From assembly GCA_001783255.1 (NCBI GenBank), contig MFRB01000042.1, forward strand, positions 1 through 13,165: 13,165 nucleotides of DNA, in the 5' to 3' direction. Shown here in pieces: positions 1 to 6,942 of this stretch. Position 1 is the first letter of the stretch. The number at the start of each line of letters is the position of its first letter. Source of the stretch: Candidatus Magasanikbacteria bacterium RIFOXYD12_FULL_33_17 (lineage in GTDB: Bacteria > Patescibacteriota > Patescibacteriia > Magasanikbacterales > UBA922). A program made the position numbers and the translations under genes. Below the pieces are notes generated by a model. The model did no database searches. It saw nothing but the letters and a program-made list of their open reading frames with translations, and was not told where the DNA came from.

Positions 1-1795
1 TTTGATTACTATCAACCCAAGTTTTTGGATCAGATTTTATAACCAATTGTTTCACTTTGTTTCTAATTTCTTCTATCAAATCCTTGTTGTCTTTGAGGAA
101 AACAAAACCACGAGAAATGATATCTGGATTTTGGATAAGAGTGCCAGTCTTCGAATCAATCGTCGCAATCACAACCAACATGCCGTCACCTGCCAAAACT
201 TGTCTATCACGAAGTACTATATTTTGGTTGTCACTAACACCCAAGCCATCCACAAATACATAATCACTTGGTGCTTTTCTATCAAGCATCACAGCTTTTT
301 GAGTATTTACTTCGATGATACTACCATTGTCTGGCACAAAAATTCTTTCTTTTGGAAAACCATTTTTGAGCGCCAATTGTTCAGCTTCACGCAAGAAGTA
401 ATAATTGGCATAAACCGGAATGAAATAAGTAGGTTTGATTTGATTGATCATCGTCATGATGTCTTCTCTCGTTGCATGACCACTGACATGTACTTCCATG
501 ATTTCACCATGAATCACATTGTCACATTGACGATACATATTGTCTTTGAGACGTTGGATACTTCTTTCGTTACCAGGAATAATAGATGATGAAAAAACCA
601 CAGTATCATGTTTTTTCAATTGTACAAAACGATGTTGCTTATTGACGATACGCATAAGAACAGCATTTTTCTCACCTTGCGCACCAGTACAGACTACTAC
701 AACTTTGTTTTCTGGATAACGATGCAAATCTTTGATATCTATAAGAACATTTTTGGCAGATTTGATATAACCAAGTTCTTGTGCAACTTGCACATTCATC
801 TTCATACTATAACCATCTAGTGCAACTTTTTTATCCAATTTTTCGGCTGATTCCAGAATCCAACGAACACGTTCAAGCTGGGAAGAAAAAGTACCAATAA
901 TCACACGACCTGGAGCCGTTGATAAAAGATTATAAATATTTTTGTAAATTTCTTCATAAATACCATGACGCTTGTCATTGGTAGAACCAAGACTTTCAAG
1001 CATAAGCACCGTTGGCTTTGGCAATTTACTCAATTCATCATAATTGATGTGAGTTACACCATTGATATCACGAGCCAAAGTCCAATCACCTGGATGAATA
1101 ATCGTACCACTTGGTGTTTCCAAAATTACACCCACAGCATCCATAATAGAATGTTCTACTTGAAAAAATTTCACGGTAAATTTGCCAAGTTTTACTACAT
1201 CAGTAAGACCTTGGACACGAATCGTACGCAAATTTTTGGCAGTTCCTTTTTTGTAGTCTTCTTGTTTGTGCTTTATCAAAGCCAAAGTCAAATCTTTGCC
1301 GACAATAACAGGATTACCCAACTTTTCAAGTAAAATAGGAGCAGCACCAATATGATCAAGATGACCATGAGTGAAAACTACACCACGAATATTTTTGATT
1401 TTCTTTTCCAGATATTTAACATTTGGAATAATATAATCAATACCAGGCATGTCTTCTTCGGGAAACTGAATACCCATATCAATAATCACAGCATCACCAT
1501 CGTATTCAAAAATAGTCATGTTGCGTCCGACTTCTTCACAACCACCAATTGGGATAATGCGCAAATTTTTTGAAACATCGTTTGCAGGAGCTATTGAAGT
1601 CAATTTAGTAGCACGTTTAGCATTATGTAAATTTTTGTATTTAGCTCTACTACCACTATTATTTGTGGTATGCGCTGTATGTCTAGTTCTAGACACAAAT
1701 GGCTTGCGAGCTACTGTTGTTTCTCCTTCTGTTTTCTTAGGAACAGCAGAAGTAGAAGATTTTCTGCTATCCACAGAAGTATTTTTTCTAATCAT
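1..1795 (-). CDS. rnj: Ribonuclease J, 3' end outside the window
   Basis: This is a metallo-beta-lactamase/beta-CASP ribonuclease that in bacteria acts as 5'-3' exonuclease and endonuclease in RNA decay and maturation. The open frame runs from an ATG at 1795 off the left edge, giving 598 visible residues. About 77 residues of basic, Ser/Thr-rich extension precede the first core strand (IIPIGGCEEVGRN, from residue 80). The metal motif HGHLDH is at 143-148, with His215 in VEHS, Asp237 in HPGDW and His440 in VSGHA. The last conserved histidine, normally in a PxHGEYR-like motif 22 residues after the SGHA histidine, is Tyr462 here (IPVYANYY). Also visible are FSSSIIPGNE and DIISRGFVF. By comparison with Bacillus RNase J1, roughly 40-50 C-terminal residues are missing. 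No clear Shine-Dalgarno precedes the ATG. Family assignment is very secure. Confidence 0.96.
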   Translation of the reverse strand, partial: MIRKNTSVDSRKSSTSAVPKKTEGETTVARKPFVSRTRHTAHTTNNSGSRAKYKNLHNAKRATKLTSIAPANDVSKNLRIIPIGGCEEVGRNMTIFEYDGDAVIIDMGIQFPEEDMPGIDYIIPNVKYLEKKIKNIRGVVFTHGHLDHIGAAPILLEKLGNPVIVGKDLTLALIKHKQEDYKKGTAKNLRTIRVQGLTDVVKLGKFTVKFFQVEHSIMDAVGVILETPSGTIIHPGDWTLARDINGVTHINYDELSKLPKPTVLMLESLGSTNDKRHGIYEEIYKNIYNLLSTAPGRVIIGTFSSQLERVRWILESAEKLDKKVALDGYSMKMNVQVAQELGYIKSAKNVLIDIKDLHRYPENKVVVVCTGAQGEKNAVLMRIVNKQHRFVQLKKHDTVVFSSSIIPGNERSIQRLKDNMYRQCDNVIHGEIMEVHVSGHATREDIMTMINQIKPTYFIPVYANYYFLREAEQLALKNGFPKERIFVPDNGSIIEVNTQKAVMLDRKAPSDYVFVDGLGVSDNQNIVLRDRQVLAGDGMLVVIATIDSKTGTLIQNPDIISRGFVFLKDNKDLIEEIRNKVKQLVIKSDPKTWVDSNQ

Positions 1796-1865
1796 AACAA
1801 ATTAAAATGAGTTAAATTAATAACCTAATTAATAATAAATATGTGTATTTTAAATGGTTAAAATA

Positions 1866-1949
1866 CTACACAAAGTTGTCGATGTAAAAAACATCAACAA
1901 TAATTATTTATATTTTTTGAAGAAAACTACAACAAAAATTTTGTGTAGA
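1866..1949 (-). promoter_or_regulatory. Possible structured 5' leader of RNase J
   Basis: A 10-bp hairpin pairs 1876-1885 with 1891-1900 around a five-base loop. Its one imperfect pair is C-A on the plus strand but a G-U wobble in the minus-strand transcript, so it fits RNA in the RNase J direction. A second pair of arms, CTACACAAA (1866-1874 region) and TTTGTGTAG (1941-1949), can enclose it. The 5' arm in the transcript can also pair locally with GTTGTAG, so alternative folds are possible. Whether it regulates RNase J is inference. Confidence 0.4.
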
Positions 1950-1980
1950 AAAAAATATAAAACACCAGACAAATAGTCTG

Positions 1981-2008
1981 ATAATAGAATACAGAAGACA
2001 CGAATCAA
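1981..2008 (-). promoter_or_regulatory. Candidate promoter for RNase J
   Basis: Read on the minus strand, TTGATT (2008-2003) and TATTAT (1986-1981) are separated by 16 bases, a reasonable sigma-70-type pair. Transcription would begin near 1974, about 180 bases before the RNase J ATG. Confidence 0.4.
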
Positions 2009-2036
2009 ACAAGTAATTCGTCAATCTATATTCTAT
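1984..2036. repeat. Nested inverted repeat over the RNase J promoter
   Basis: The outer arms ATAGAATA (1984-1991) and TATTCTAT (2029-2036) are perfect complements. Inside them ACGAAT (2000-2005) and ATTCGT (2016-2021) form a second perfect pair. The element overlaps both boxes of the candidate promoter. It could be an operator, a terminator-like fold for the upstream binding-protein transcript, or a remnant of the repeat family seen at 4491-4650, with which it shares an 11-base word. Confidence 0.45.
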
Positions 2037-2050
2037 AAAGGTAACATCAT

Positions 2051-2085
2051 TAATTACTAATTACTAATTATTAATTAATAATTAT
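2051..2085. repeat. Five-copy heptamer tandem repeat TAATTAN
   Basis: Five consecutive 7-base units (TAATTAC, TAATTAC, TAATTAT, TAATTAA, TAATTAT) fill 2051-2085. Bases 2065-2084 within it are also a perfect 20-base palindrome. The array overlaps the stop codon of the binding-protein gene. Confidence 0.8.
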
Positions 2086-4112
2086 TGTTTGTTAAACTTC
2101 CAGACTTTTTTTGTCTTGATATACCAATCAGTAATATTGACCAAACGATCAGATGGATGAGCAATACGCTCAACATCAAAACCTTTTATAGTATCTGTCA
2201 AAGCATAACTATAAGTAGGAACGTAAAGAAAATTTGCTGGCACATCAGCCAAAATTGTTTTTTGTAATTCACTATATCCTGCAGAAAGTTCATTTTCATC
2301 TTTAGTACTTCTGATTTTGTCTAACAAATCATCTACACCTCTTTTTATATAATGAGAAAAATTAAGACCAGGATAAACAATTTGGTTGGAATTCCAAAAA
2401 GGATATTGATCAGGATCATTACCAACAATTACACCATACAATAAAATATCATAATCATGTGTCTTCAATACTTGTCTTACAAAATCATTAGCATCTACAA
2501 GCCTAACATTTACTCTAATACCGACGTCTTGTAAATAACCAGCAATCAATTGGGCTACTTTATTGTATTCAGGATTAGCGGAAGTAACCAAATTCAACTC
2601 AACAATTTTTGTTTTATCATTTTTATCAGCATAACGATAGAATGATTGTACTTCATCCAAACTATTATCTACCAAATTTTCAGCTTGTTTTCTAAGTTCA
2701 TCCAGATTTATATCACTACTAGTACTTACCACATTTGAATCAGTAGAACTTGTAATATTGTCATCTGTACTAGTTGGCATTTCTTTTTTTGCTTGTTCTT
2801 CCAAAATTTTTAATTGAGCATCAATAAGCAAATTACGATAATCTTCGGCTGAAATACGTCCAAAATGTTTGTCTAACAATTTGTTAGCGTCCTCAACTGA
2901 AAAAATTGGTCCTGCCAAATTAGCATCAAAACCTGGAAAACCTTCCAAAATAGGTCCATTAATCAATTGGGCTTCATTGTCCAAAACATCACTTACAATT
3001 CTATCTCTATCAATAGCTTCTGACAAAGCAAGACGTACTTCTTGTTCTTCCAAAACTTTTCTATCCATATTGTAAAACAAAGCAGTATATTGTGGCAATT
3101 TCAAAGTATGCAAATCAATATGTTTACGTGTAACTTTTTCACGATACTCAAATGGCACAAAACTAATACCTTCTACTTTTTGTTCACGTAACGCGGTGAT
3201 AACACCATCCGGGCCATCATAATCATTATAAAAAATAAAAGAAAAAGTCTTTAGGTAAGCTGGCTGTCGATAAAAATCAGGGAAACGTTCCAAAGTTACT
3301 TTGTTTATAGTACCATTACTATTTTTGATAAGCTTACTAAATTTGAAAGGACCGGTACCAACTGGTTGTAAATTACGACCAGCCAATTTCATTTTGTCAG
3401 GTGAAACACTTGACCAAATATGTTGTGGCAAAATACCCACAGTTAAAGTAGACAAAAAAGATGGGAAAGCATCATTAAGAGTGAACTTAATAGTATTGTC
3501 ATCTATTTTTTCTAATTTAACATTGTCAAAACTTACTTTTAGTGGAGAACCAACCAGACTATCTTGAATAGTATCAAAAGTAAACATCACATCATCTGCC
3601 TTAAATTTTTCACCATCTTGCCAAAAAACTCCTTGACGTAATTTGAAAGTATACTCTTTTTTGTCCTCACTAACTTCATAACTACTAGCCAAGTCTGTTA
3701 TCAAATTACGATCTTTGTCATAACGCATCAAACCAGTATAAATAAGATTAACCAAATCTTGATCAACATCATTTAAACTTGCAAAAAGAGGATTGATAAG
3801 CTGTGGAGCACCCAAAGTTCCTTCAATATAATCTCCACCAATATTTGCCACACTTACACCATATTTATTCAAAAGAACATTAGCACCCCAAACAAAACTA
3901 ACAAAAAAAATAGTAACAGACAAGAAAAATATTAATTTTTCAGAACCAGATAAGACTTTGTTGATACTAAAAAACTGACGAAGTGAAGGAAAACTATTTT
4001 TACGCATTTTCTTCATGAGTAAGATATCATCTTTTTCAAGACGATTGACATTTTTGTTGCGTTTCAGATTTTTAGTAATTATCTGTCCCGTTTTTTTTAG
4101 AAAAGAAAACAC
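2082..4112 (-). CDS. Membrane-anchored family 5 solute-binding protein
   Basis: This resembles OppA/DppA-type extracytoplasmic peptide-binding proteins (SBP_bac_5). The 676 residues begin with a basic cytoplasmic tail (1-58) and one membrane helix (about 60-80) instead of a lipoprotein signal. The fold follows: YIEGTLGAPQLINPLF (95-110), LASSYEVSEDKKEYTFKLR (141-159), FWQDGEKFKADDV (163-175) and PVGTGPFKF (251-259). A Ser/Thr/Asp-rich insertion lies at about 446-468 between charged, coiled-coil-like stretches. The longest frame starts with GTG at 4112; ATG codons at 4016 (residue 33) and 4007 (residue 36) are alternatives, and no Shine-Dalgarno decides between them. No permease or ATPase is visible nearby. 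The substrate is probably peptide, but this is family inference. It lies downstream of secG, separated by a terminator-like hairpin. Confidence 0.92.
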   Translation of the reverse strand: MFSFLKKTGQIITKNLKRNKNVNRLEKDDILLMKKMRKNSFPSLRQFFSINKVLSGSEKLIFFLSVTIFFVSFVWGANVLLNKYGVSVANIGGDYIEGTLGAPQLINPLFASLNDVDQDLVNLIYTGLMRYDKDRNLITDLASSYEVSEDKKEYTFKLRQGVFWQDGEKFKADDVMFTFDTIQDSLVGSPLKVSFDNVKLEKIDDNTIKFTLNDAFPSFLSTLTVGILPQHIWSSVSPDKMKLAGRNLQPVGTGPFKFSKLIKNSNGTINKVTLERFPDFYRQPAYLKTFSFIFYNDYDGPDGVITALREQKVEGISFVPFEYREKVTRKHIDLHTLKLPQYTALFYNMDRKVLEEQEVRLALSEAIDRDRIVSDVLDNEAQLINGPILEGFPGFDANLAGPIFSVEDANKLLDKHFGRISAEDYRNLLIDAQLKILEEQAKKEMPTSTDDNITSSTDSNVVSTSSDINLDELRKQAENLVDNSLDEVQSFYRYADKNDKTKIVELNLVTSANPEYNKVAQLIAGYLQDVGIRVNVRLVDANDFVRQVLKTHDYDILLYGVIVGNDPDQYPFWNSNQIVYPGLNFSHYIKRGVDDLLDKIRSTKDENELSAGYSELQKTILADVPANFLYVPTYSYALTDTIKGFDVERIAHPSDRLVNITDWYIKTKKVWKFNKQ

Positions 4113-4129
4113 AGAAAAAAGATTACTAT

Positions 4130-4157
4130 TTTATAATAGAAGAAAAAACCAATTCAA
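4130..4157 (-). promoter_or_regulatory. Candidate promoter for the binding-protein gene
   Basis: On the minus strand TTGAAT (4157-4152) and TATAAA (4135-4130) are 16 bases apart. The -35 box lies inside the secG terminator hairpin. Transcription would begin near 4122, about 10 bases before the GTG start at 4112. Confidence 0.35.
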
Positions 4158-4163
4158 AATTGG
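4142..4163 (-). terminator. Intrinsic terminator after secG
   Basis: In the secG transcript CCAATT, a three-base loop and AATTGG form a perfect 6-bp stem (4163-4149), followed at once by six U residues (4148-4143). It lies 16 bases past the secG stop. The stem is AT-rich, so some read-through into the binding-protein gene is likely. Confidence 0.65.
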
Positions 4164-4178
4164 AATTTATAGATAAAC

Positions 4179-4397
4179 TTAAAACACTAAGTTCAAAATA
4201 GCCAAAAGGAAAAATAAGCAGGCTATAACAATAGTCAATCTATAAAGAACCTTGTCAATACCACGTCTGGTAGTATGGATAGTTCCAGAACCACCAAAAG
4301 CAGAACCAAGACCTGTACCTTTTTGTTGCAAAAGTACCACTACGATAAGTAATACAGCTAAAATAAGTTGGGCAACTTGTAATATTTGTTTAAGCAT
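4179..4397 (-). CDS. secG: Preprotein translocase subunit SecG
   Basis: SecG is the small auxiliary subunit of the SecYEG channel and assists SecA-driven export across the cytoplasmic membrane. The 72 residues show the family plan. A first membrane helix (about 5-23) is followed by the hallmark LLQQKGTGLGSAFGGSG (22-38), a basic loop (TTRRGIDK, 42-49) and a second helix (about 51-71). Length is normal. The ATG at 4397 has no Shine-Dalgarno. A well-formed -35/-10 pair lies about 60 bases upstream, so secG is the first gene of its unit. It is divergent from a gene set encoding exported proteins. Confidence 0.95.
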   Translation of the reverse strand: MLKQILQVAQLILAVLLIVVVLLQQKGTGLGSAFGGSGTIHTTRRGIDKVLYRLTIVIACLFFLLAILNLVF

Positions 4398-4458
4398 AGT
4401 TTTTTAAGAATTTACTATATTATACAACAATACTGATTAAAAGCAATCAAGTAGAGTG

Positions 4459-4487
4459 ATTTTATCAGAATAAAGGCTTTTTGTCAA
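4459..4487 (-). promoter_or_regulatory. Promoter of secG
   Basis: On the minus strand a perfect TTGACA (4487-4482) is followed after exactly 17 bases by TAAAAT (4464-4459). Predicted transcription starts near 4452, leaving a leader of about 55 bases before the secG ATG. Confidence 0.75.
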
Positions 4488-4490
4488 TGG

Positions 4491-4650
4491 AACACTAATC
4501 TTAACACGAATAGACACTAATTATATTTAGTTACTATAGTTACTTCTTGTTACTTTAAATTATTTTTGATTTTAGGTTATTCCTATTAAAAGATAATTTG
4601 TTATAAAGTATAAAGGAAGATTCGTGTCTATTCGTGTTAAAATTAGTGTT
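4491..4650. repeat. 160-bp element with 26-bp inverted arms
   Basis: Bases 4491-4516 and 4625-4650 are inverted complements matching at 25 of 26 positions (AACACTAAT...TAGACA against TGTCTA...ATTAGTGTT). After a short non-matching gap, TTGTCAA (4481-4487) and TTGACAA (4657-4663) extend the symmetry and supply both -35 boxes. The right arm and its flank contain ATTCGTGT twice, ten bases apart. An 11-base word from this element (4619-4629) also occurs inverted at 1996-2006. It resembles a MITE or dispersed repeat. No transposase and no clear target duplication are visible. Confidence 0.7.
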
Positions 4651-4656
4651 TCTCTG

Positions 4657-4685
4657 TTGACAAAGCGCAAAATATGTTATAATAT
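4657..4685 (+). promoter_or_regulatory. Promoter of the dsbA-like/pilin-like/uvrA genes
   Basis: A perfect TTGACA (4657-4662) precedes TATAAT (4678-4683) with a short 15-base spacer; TAATAT at 4680-4685 would give 17. Transcription would begin roughly 20 bases before the ATG at 4712. Confidence 0.7.
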
Positions 4686-4711
4686 GAGCACCATTTACAT
4701 AAAAATTTTCT

Positions 4712-5437
4712 ATGCCACAAAATTCAAAATTTTGGAAATATTTTTTTATAACTTCACTTAGTTTAATTGCTCTCATTATCGTATTTTTCTTAAGCTTCTT
4801 TATTTATTATTCAGTACAACTAAAATACGGAAATAGCCTCTCTATCCAAAATATTGCATCTCAATATGAAAAGAATTTTAGTTCTAGTATCGACAAAGAT
4901 GCCCCTCAAAATGTCACTGATTATTCCAAACTCATCCAAAAATTCAATCCTACCCAAGGAGAAAAAAATGCCAAAATAACCATTATTGCTTTTCTTGATT
5001 TCGAATGCCCTTATTGTCAAGCAAGTTACAATACTTTCAAACATATCCTGGAAAAATACCAACCAGTGACTCAAGTAATCTTCAAAAATTTACCATTAGC
5101 CGAAATACATCCTAATGCTCTAAATGCTGCGATTGCTGATAGCTGTGCCCATGAACAAAACAAATTTTGGGAATATTATAATGCCCTATATACCAATAAA
5201 CAATTAGACAAAGATTCACTTTATTATGAAGCAAAAAGTCTTGACTTAGACATGATAAAATTTGATACTTGCTTTACTAGCAACAAATATATCAATAATA
5301 TTGAAAAAGATTTAGAAGACGCTGTCAGCATTGGCTTACGTGGCACACCAACATATCTAATAAATGGTGAGGTTCTAGAAGGCGATATCAGCGCTGATGA
5401 ATGGGACAAACTAATCATTAAAAATTTAAATAAATAA
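4712..5437 (+). CDS. DsbA-like membrane-anchored thiol oxidoreductase
   Basis: This is a DsbA/Thioredoxin_4-type protein predicted to make or rearrange disulfide bonds outside the cytoplasmic membrane. Residues 8-34 form one membrane helix that acts as an uncleaved anchor. The thioredoxin-like domain starts near 87 (KITIIAFLDFECPYC), with the active-site pair CPYC at 99-102 and the cis-proline loop GTPTYLING at 211-219. The helical insertion contains two further cysteines (145 and 187). The 241-residue length is normal for anchored bacterial members. The gene has its own promoter. Three bases separate its stop from the next ATG, which encodes an exported protein with 14 cysteines and so a likely substrate. 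No DsbB or VKOR partner for reoxidation is in the window. Oxidase rather than isomerase function is inference from CPYC. Confidence 0.92.
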   Translation: MPQNSKFWKYFFITSLSLIALIIVFFLSFFIYYSVQLKYGNSLSIQNIASQYEKNFSSSIDKDAPQNVTDYSKLIQKFNPTQGEKNAKITIIAFLDFECPYCQASYNTFKHILEKYQPVTQVIFKNLPLAEIHPNALNAAIADSCAHEQNKFWEYYNALYTNKQLDKDSLYYEAKSLDLDMIKFDTCFTSNKYINNIEKDLEDAVSIGLRGTPTYLINGEVLEGDISADEWDKLIIKNLNK

Positions 5438-5440
5438 ACT

Positions 5441-6907
5441 ATGAAAAGACTATTTATAATTTTGATGTTTGGTTTCGTCTTGTTACCACAATTTAGTTTA
5501 GCAGCTATTGATCAAAAATGTTGGACAGAAGAAGATTGCAAAAAATTCAGAGAAGACTTTGGTTCAACTGATACAACAGGTGGATTCTACAGTGCCAAAG
5601 ATCATGAAGACGCTCGCGCAGCTTGCAAAACCAATACCGAAGGTACTGATCTTATAAATAGAAAAATTGGTTTTTGTTTACCTGCTGGACAAGCTATCAC
5701 GACTATTTCCTTTGGTGGTAGAACACAATTTTCCAATGTTGGTGAATTCATAAAATTTATTTATCAATATGGTTTCATCGTCGGCTCTGTGGTGGCTGTA
5801 ATGGTAATTATAGTTGCTGGTGTTATGTATATTTTTTCAGGTGGCAACTCAGATACCGTCGGACAAGCCAAGAAAAAAATTATGGGCTCAGTCATAGGAT
5901 TAATACTAATGGCGTTGTCCTATACCATCTTAAATACTATCAATCCTTATTTGGTCAATTTTCGTTTACCTAGTATTTGGGCTATCAATACTGAAGGTAT
6001 TGCCCCAATTTATTGTGAAAATTTGGGTGGAGATGTAAAAATTGCTTTAGCCAATGCCCAAAGTTCTTCTTCTACGATAAATATCGACAAAGCTCAATGG
6101 TTTGATATAAGCACTTCCACAGTAGCACTTTGTGGCAATAATTACTATGTAGACAAAACTGGTGGACAAAGTTGTCTTGGTCAAACTTGTAATGATAACG
6201 CCAACCTATGTTTCGGTGAACCTACCGCAGCAAAAACAACAAGTTACAAATGCATTACAGGTACTGCTGCCGGTATAATAACTAACTCTAGTTTTGCAGG
6301 TCAGATAGTAGCCAAAGGTGCTACAGGAACAGGATTAGTCTTTGATGCCCTAACAGATTACTGGACTTGGCCTTGGGTCGGTGGTGATGTAACACTTTTT
6401 GCAGTATGTAAAAATGGTGCTTTGATTGAATCTAAATCCGATAATCCCACAGATATTGACAATATTTATAAACAAACTTACTTAATACCCAAAATAGATA
6501 ATGAAATAATAAATCTAGAAAATAAATGTAAAGCAAGCAACAGTGAATTACTTGGCTATGCTCTAGAATTTGAAATGAATATACCAATCAACGGTGTCAA
6601 AGATGAAAAACATCTCATTGGTATGGACCAAAACGGTAATGCTGTAGATTTATGTAATAATATGGCAAGAACAACTAATATTATTACAACAGCAGTAATA
6701 CAAACTATACTTTCCACAAGATTTGATGTTTGTAAAGAAGTCTTTTCACCAACAAATTCACTTAGACCAGATAGATATTTGATAACAAAAGAAAAAATGT
6801 TGAAAGGTGTAGTACTAAATCTAGATGCTAATATTGTAGGTTATGATAATAGTGATTTAACCAAAATGGTCAAACACTACAGCCAATTTGGTTTTACAGG
6901 AAAATAA
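5441..6907 (+). CDS. VirB2/T4SS-pilin-like protein with cysteine-rich exterior
   Basis: The 488-residue exported protein starts with a signal peptide (about 1-21, ending SLA-A). A region with four cysteines (27, 33, 62, 79) follows. Two membrane helices (about 105-133 and 147-170) are joined by a short SGGNSD...KKK loop, the arrangement of the TrbC/VirB2 and T4SS_pilin families. The remaining 318 residues carry ten more cysteines (192, 231, 245, 250, 257, 271, 323, 363, 405, 431). The basic loop should be cytoplasmic, so both cysteine regions would face outside and none of the 14 lies in a helix. VirB2 pilins are far shorter, so this is a VirB2-like core with a large unrecognised ectodomain. 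Tight coupling to the DsbA-like gene suggests disulfide stabilisation. The role in a secretion or surface structure is unknown. Confidence 0.7.
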   Translation: MKRLFIILMFGFVLLPQFSLAAIDQKCWTEEDCKKFREDFGSTDTTGGFYSAKDHEDARAACKTNTEGTDLINRKIGFCLPAGQAITTISFGGRTQFSNVGEFIKFIYQYGFIVGSVVAVMVIIVAGVMYIFSGGNSDTVGQAKKKIMGSVIGLILMALSYTILNTINPYLVNFRLPSIWAINTEGIAPIYCENLGGDVKIALANAQSSSSTINIDKAQWFDISTSTVALCGNNYYVDKTGGQSCLGQTCNDNANLCFGEPTAAKTTSYKCITGTAAGIITNSSFAGQIVAKGATGTGLVFDALTDYWTWPWVGGDVTLFAVCKNGALIESKSDNPTDIDNIYKQTYLIPKIDNEIINLENKCKASNSELLGYALEFEMNIPINGVKDEKHLIGMDQNGNAVDLCNNMARTTNIITTAVIQTILSTRFDVCKEVFSPTNSLRPDRYLITKEKMLKGVVLNLDANIVGYDNSDLTKMVKHYSQFGFTGK

Positions 6908-6942
6908 TAAAAACAAAAATAAATAATAAAGATAGCTAATCT

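Larger units (their letters stand above)
1796..2081. other. Structured intergenic region / RNase J leader
   Basis: These 286 bases between the binding-protein stop and the RNase J start hold no convincing gene. They hold a candidate promoter for RNase J, several inverted repeats and a tandem heptamer array, listed separately. If that promoter is used, RNase J has an untranslated leader of about 180 bases. Confidence 0.6.
4398..4711. other. Divergent promoter region with inverted-repeat element
   Basis: The 314 bases between secG and the DsbA-like gene hold no credible coding sequence. They contain two outward-facing promoters and a 160-base element with 26-bp inverted arms (4491-4516 and 4625-4650). 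The 108-base AT-rich loop between the arms contains three GTTACT words near 4530-4555. Confidence 0.75.

Noticed and set aside
2..1805. Several plus-strand open frames (for example 2-589, 965-1333, 1518-1805)
   Set aside because: They lie antisense to RNase J, whose minus-strand frame carries all family motifs. Their products show no recognisable domain.
1966..1980. Small hairpin CAGAC/GTCTG as a terminator of the binding-protein gene
   Set aside because: The stem has only 5 bp, no immediate U run follows on the minus strand, and it lies just past the predicted RNase J -10, so it is more likely leader sequence.
4555..4776. Minus-strand frame of 73 codons in the divergent region
   Set aside because: It overlaps the start of the DsbA-like gene in antisense, crosses the promoter and repeat arm, and has no recognisable domain.
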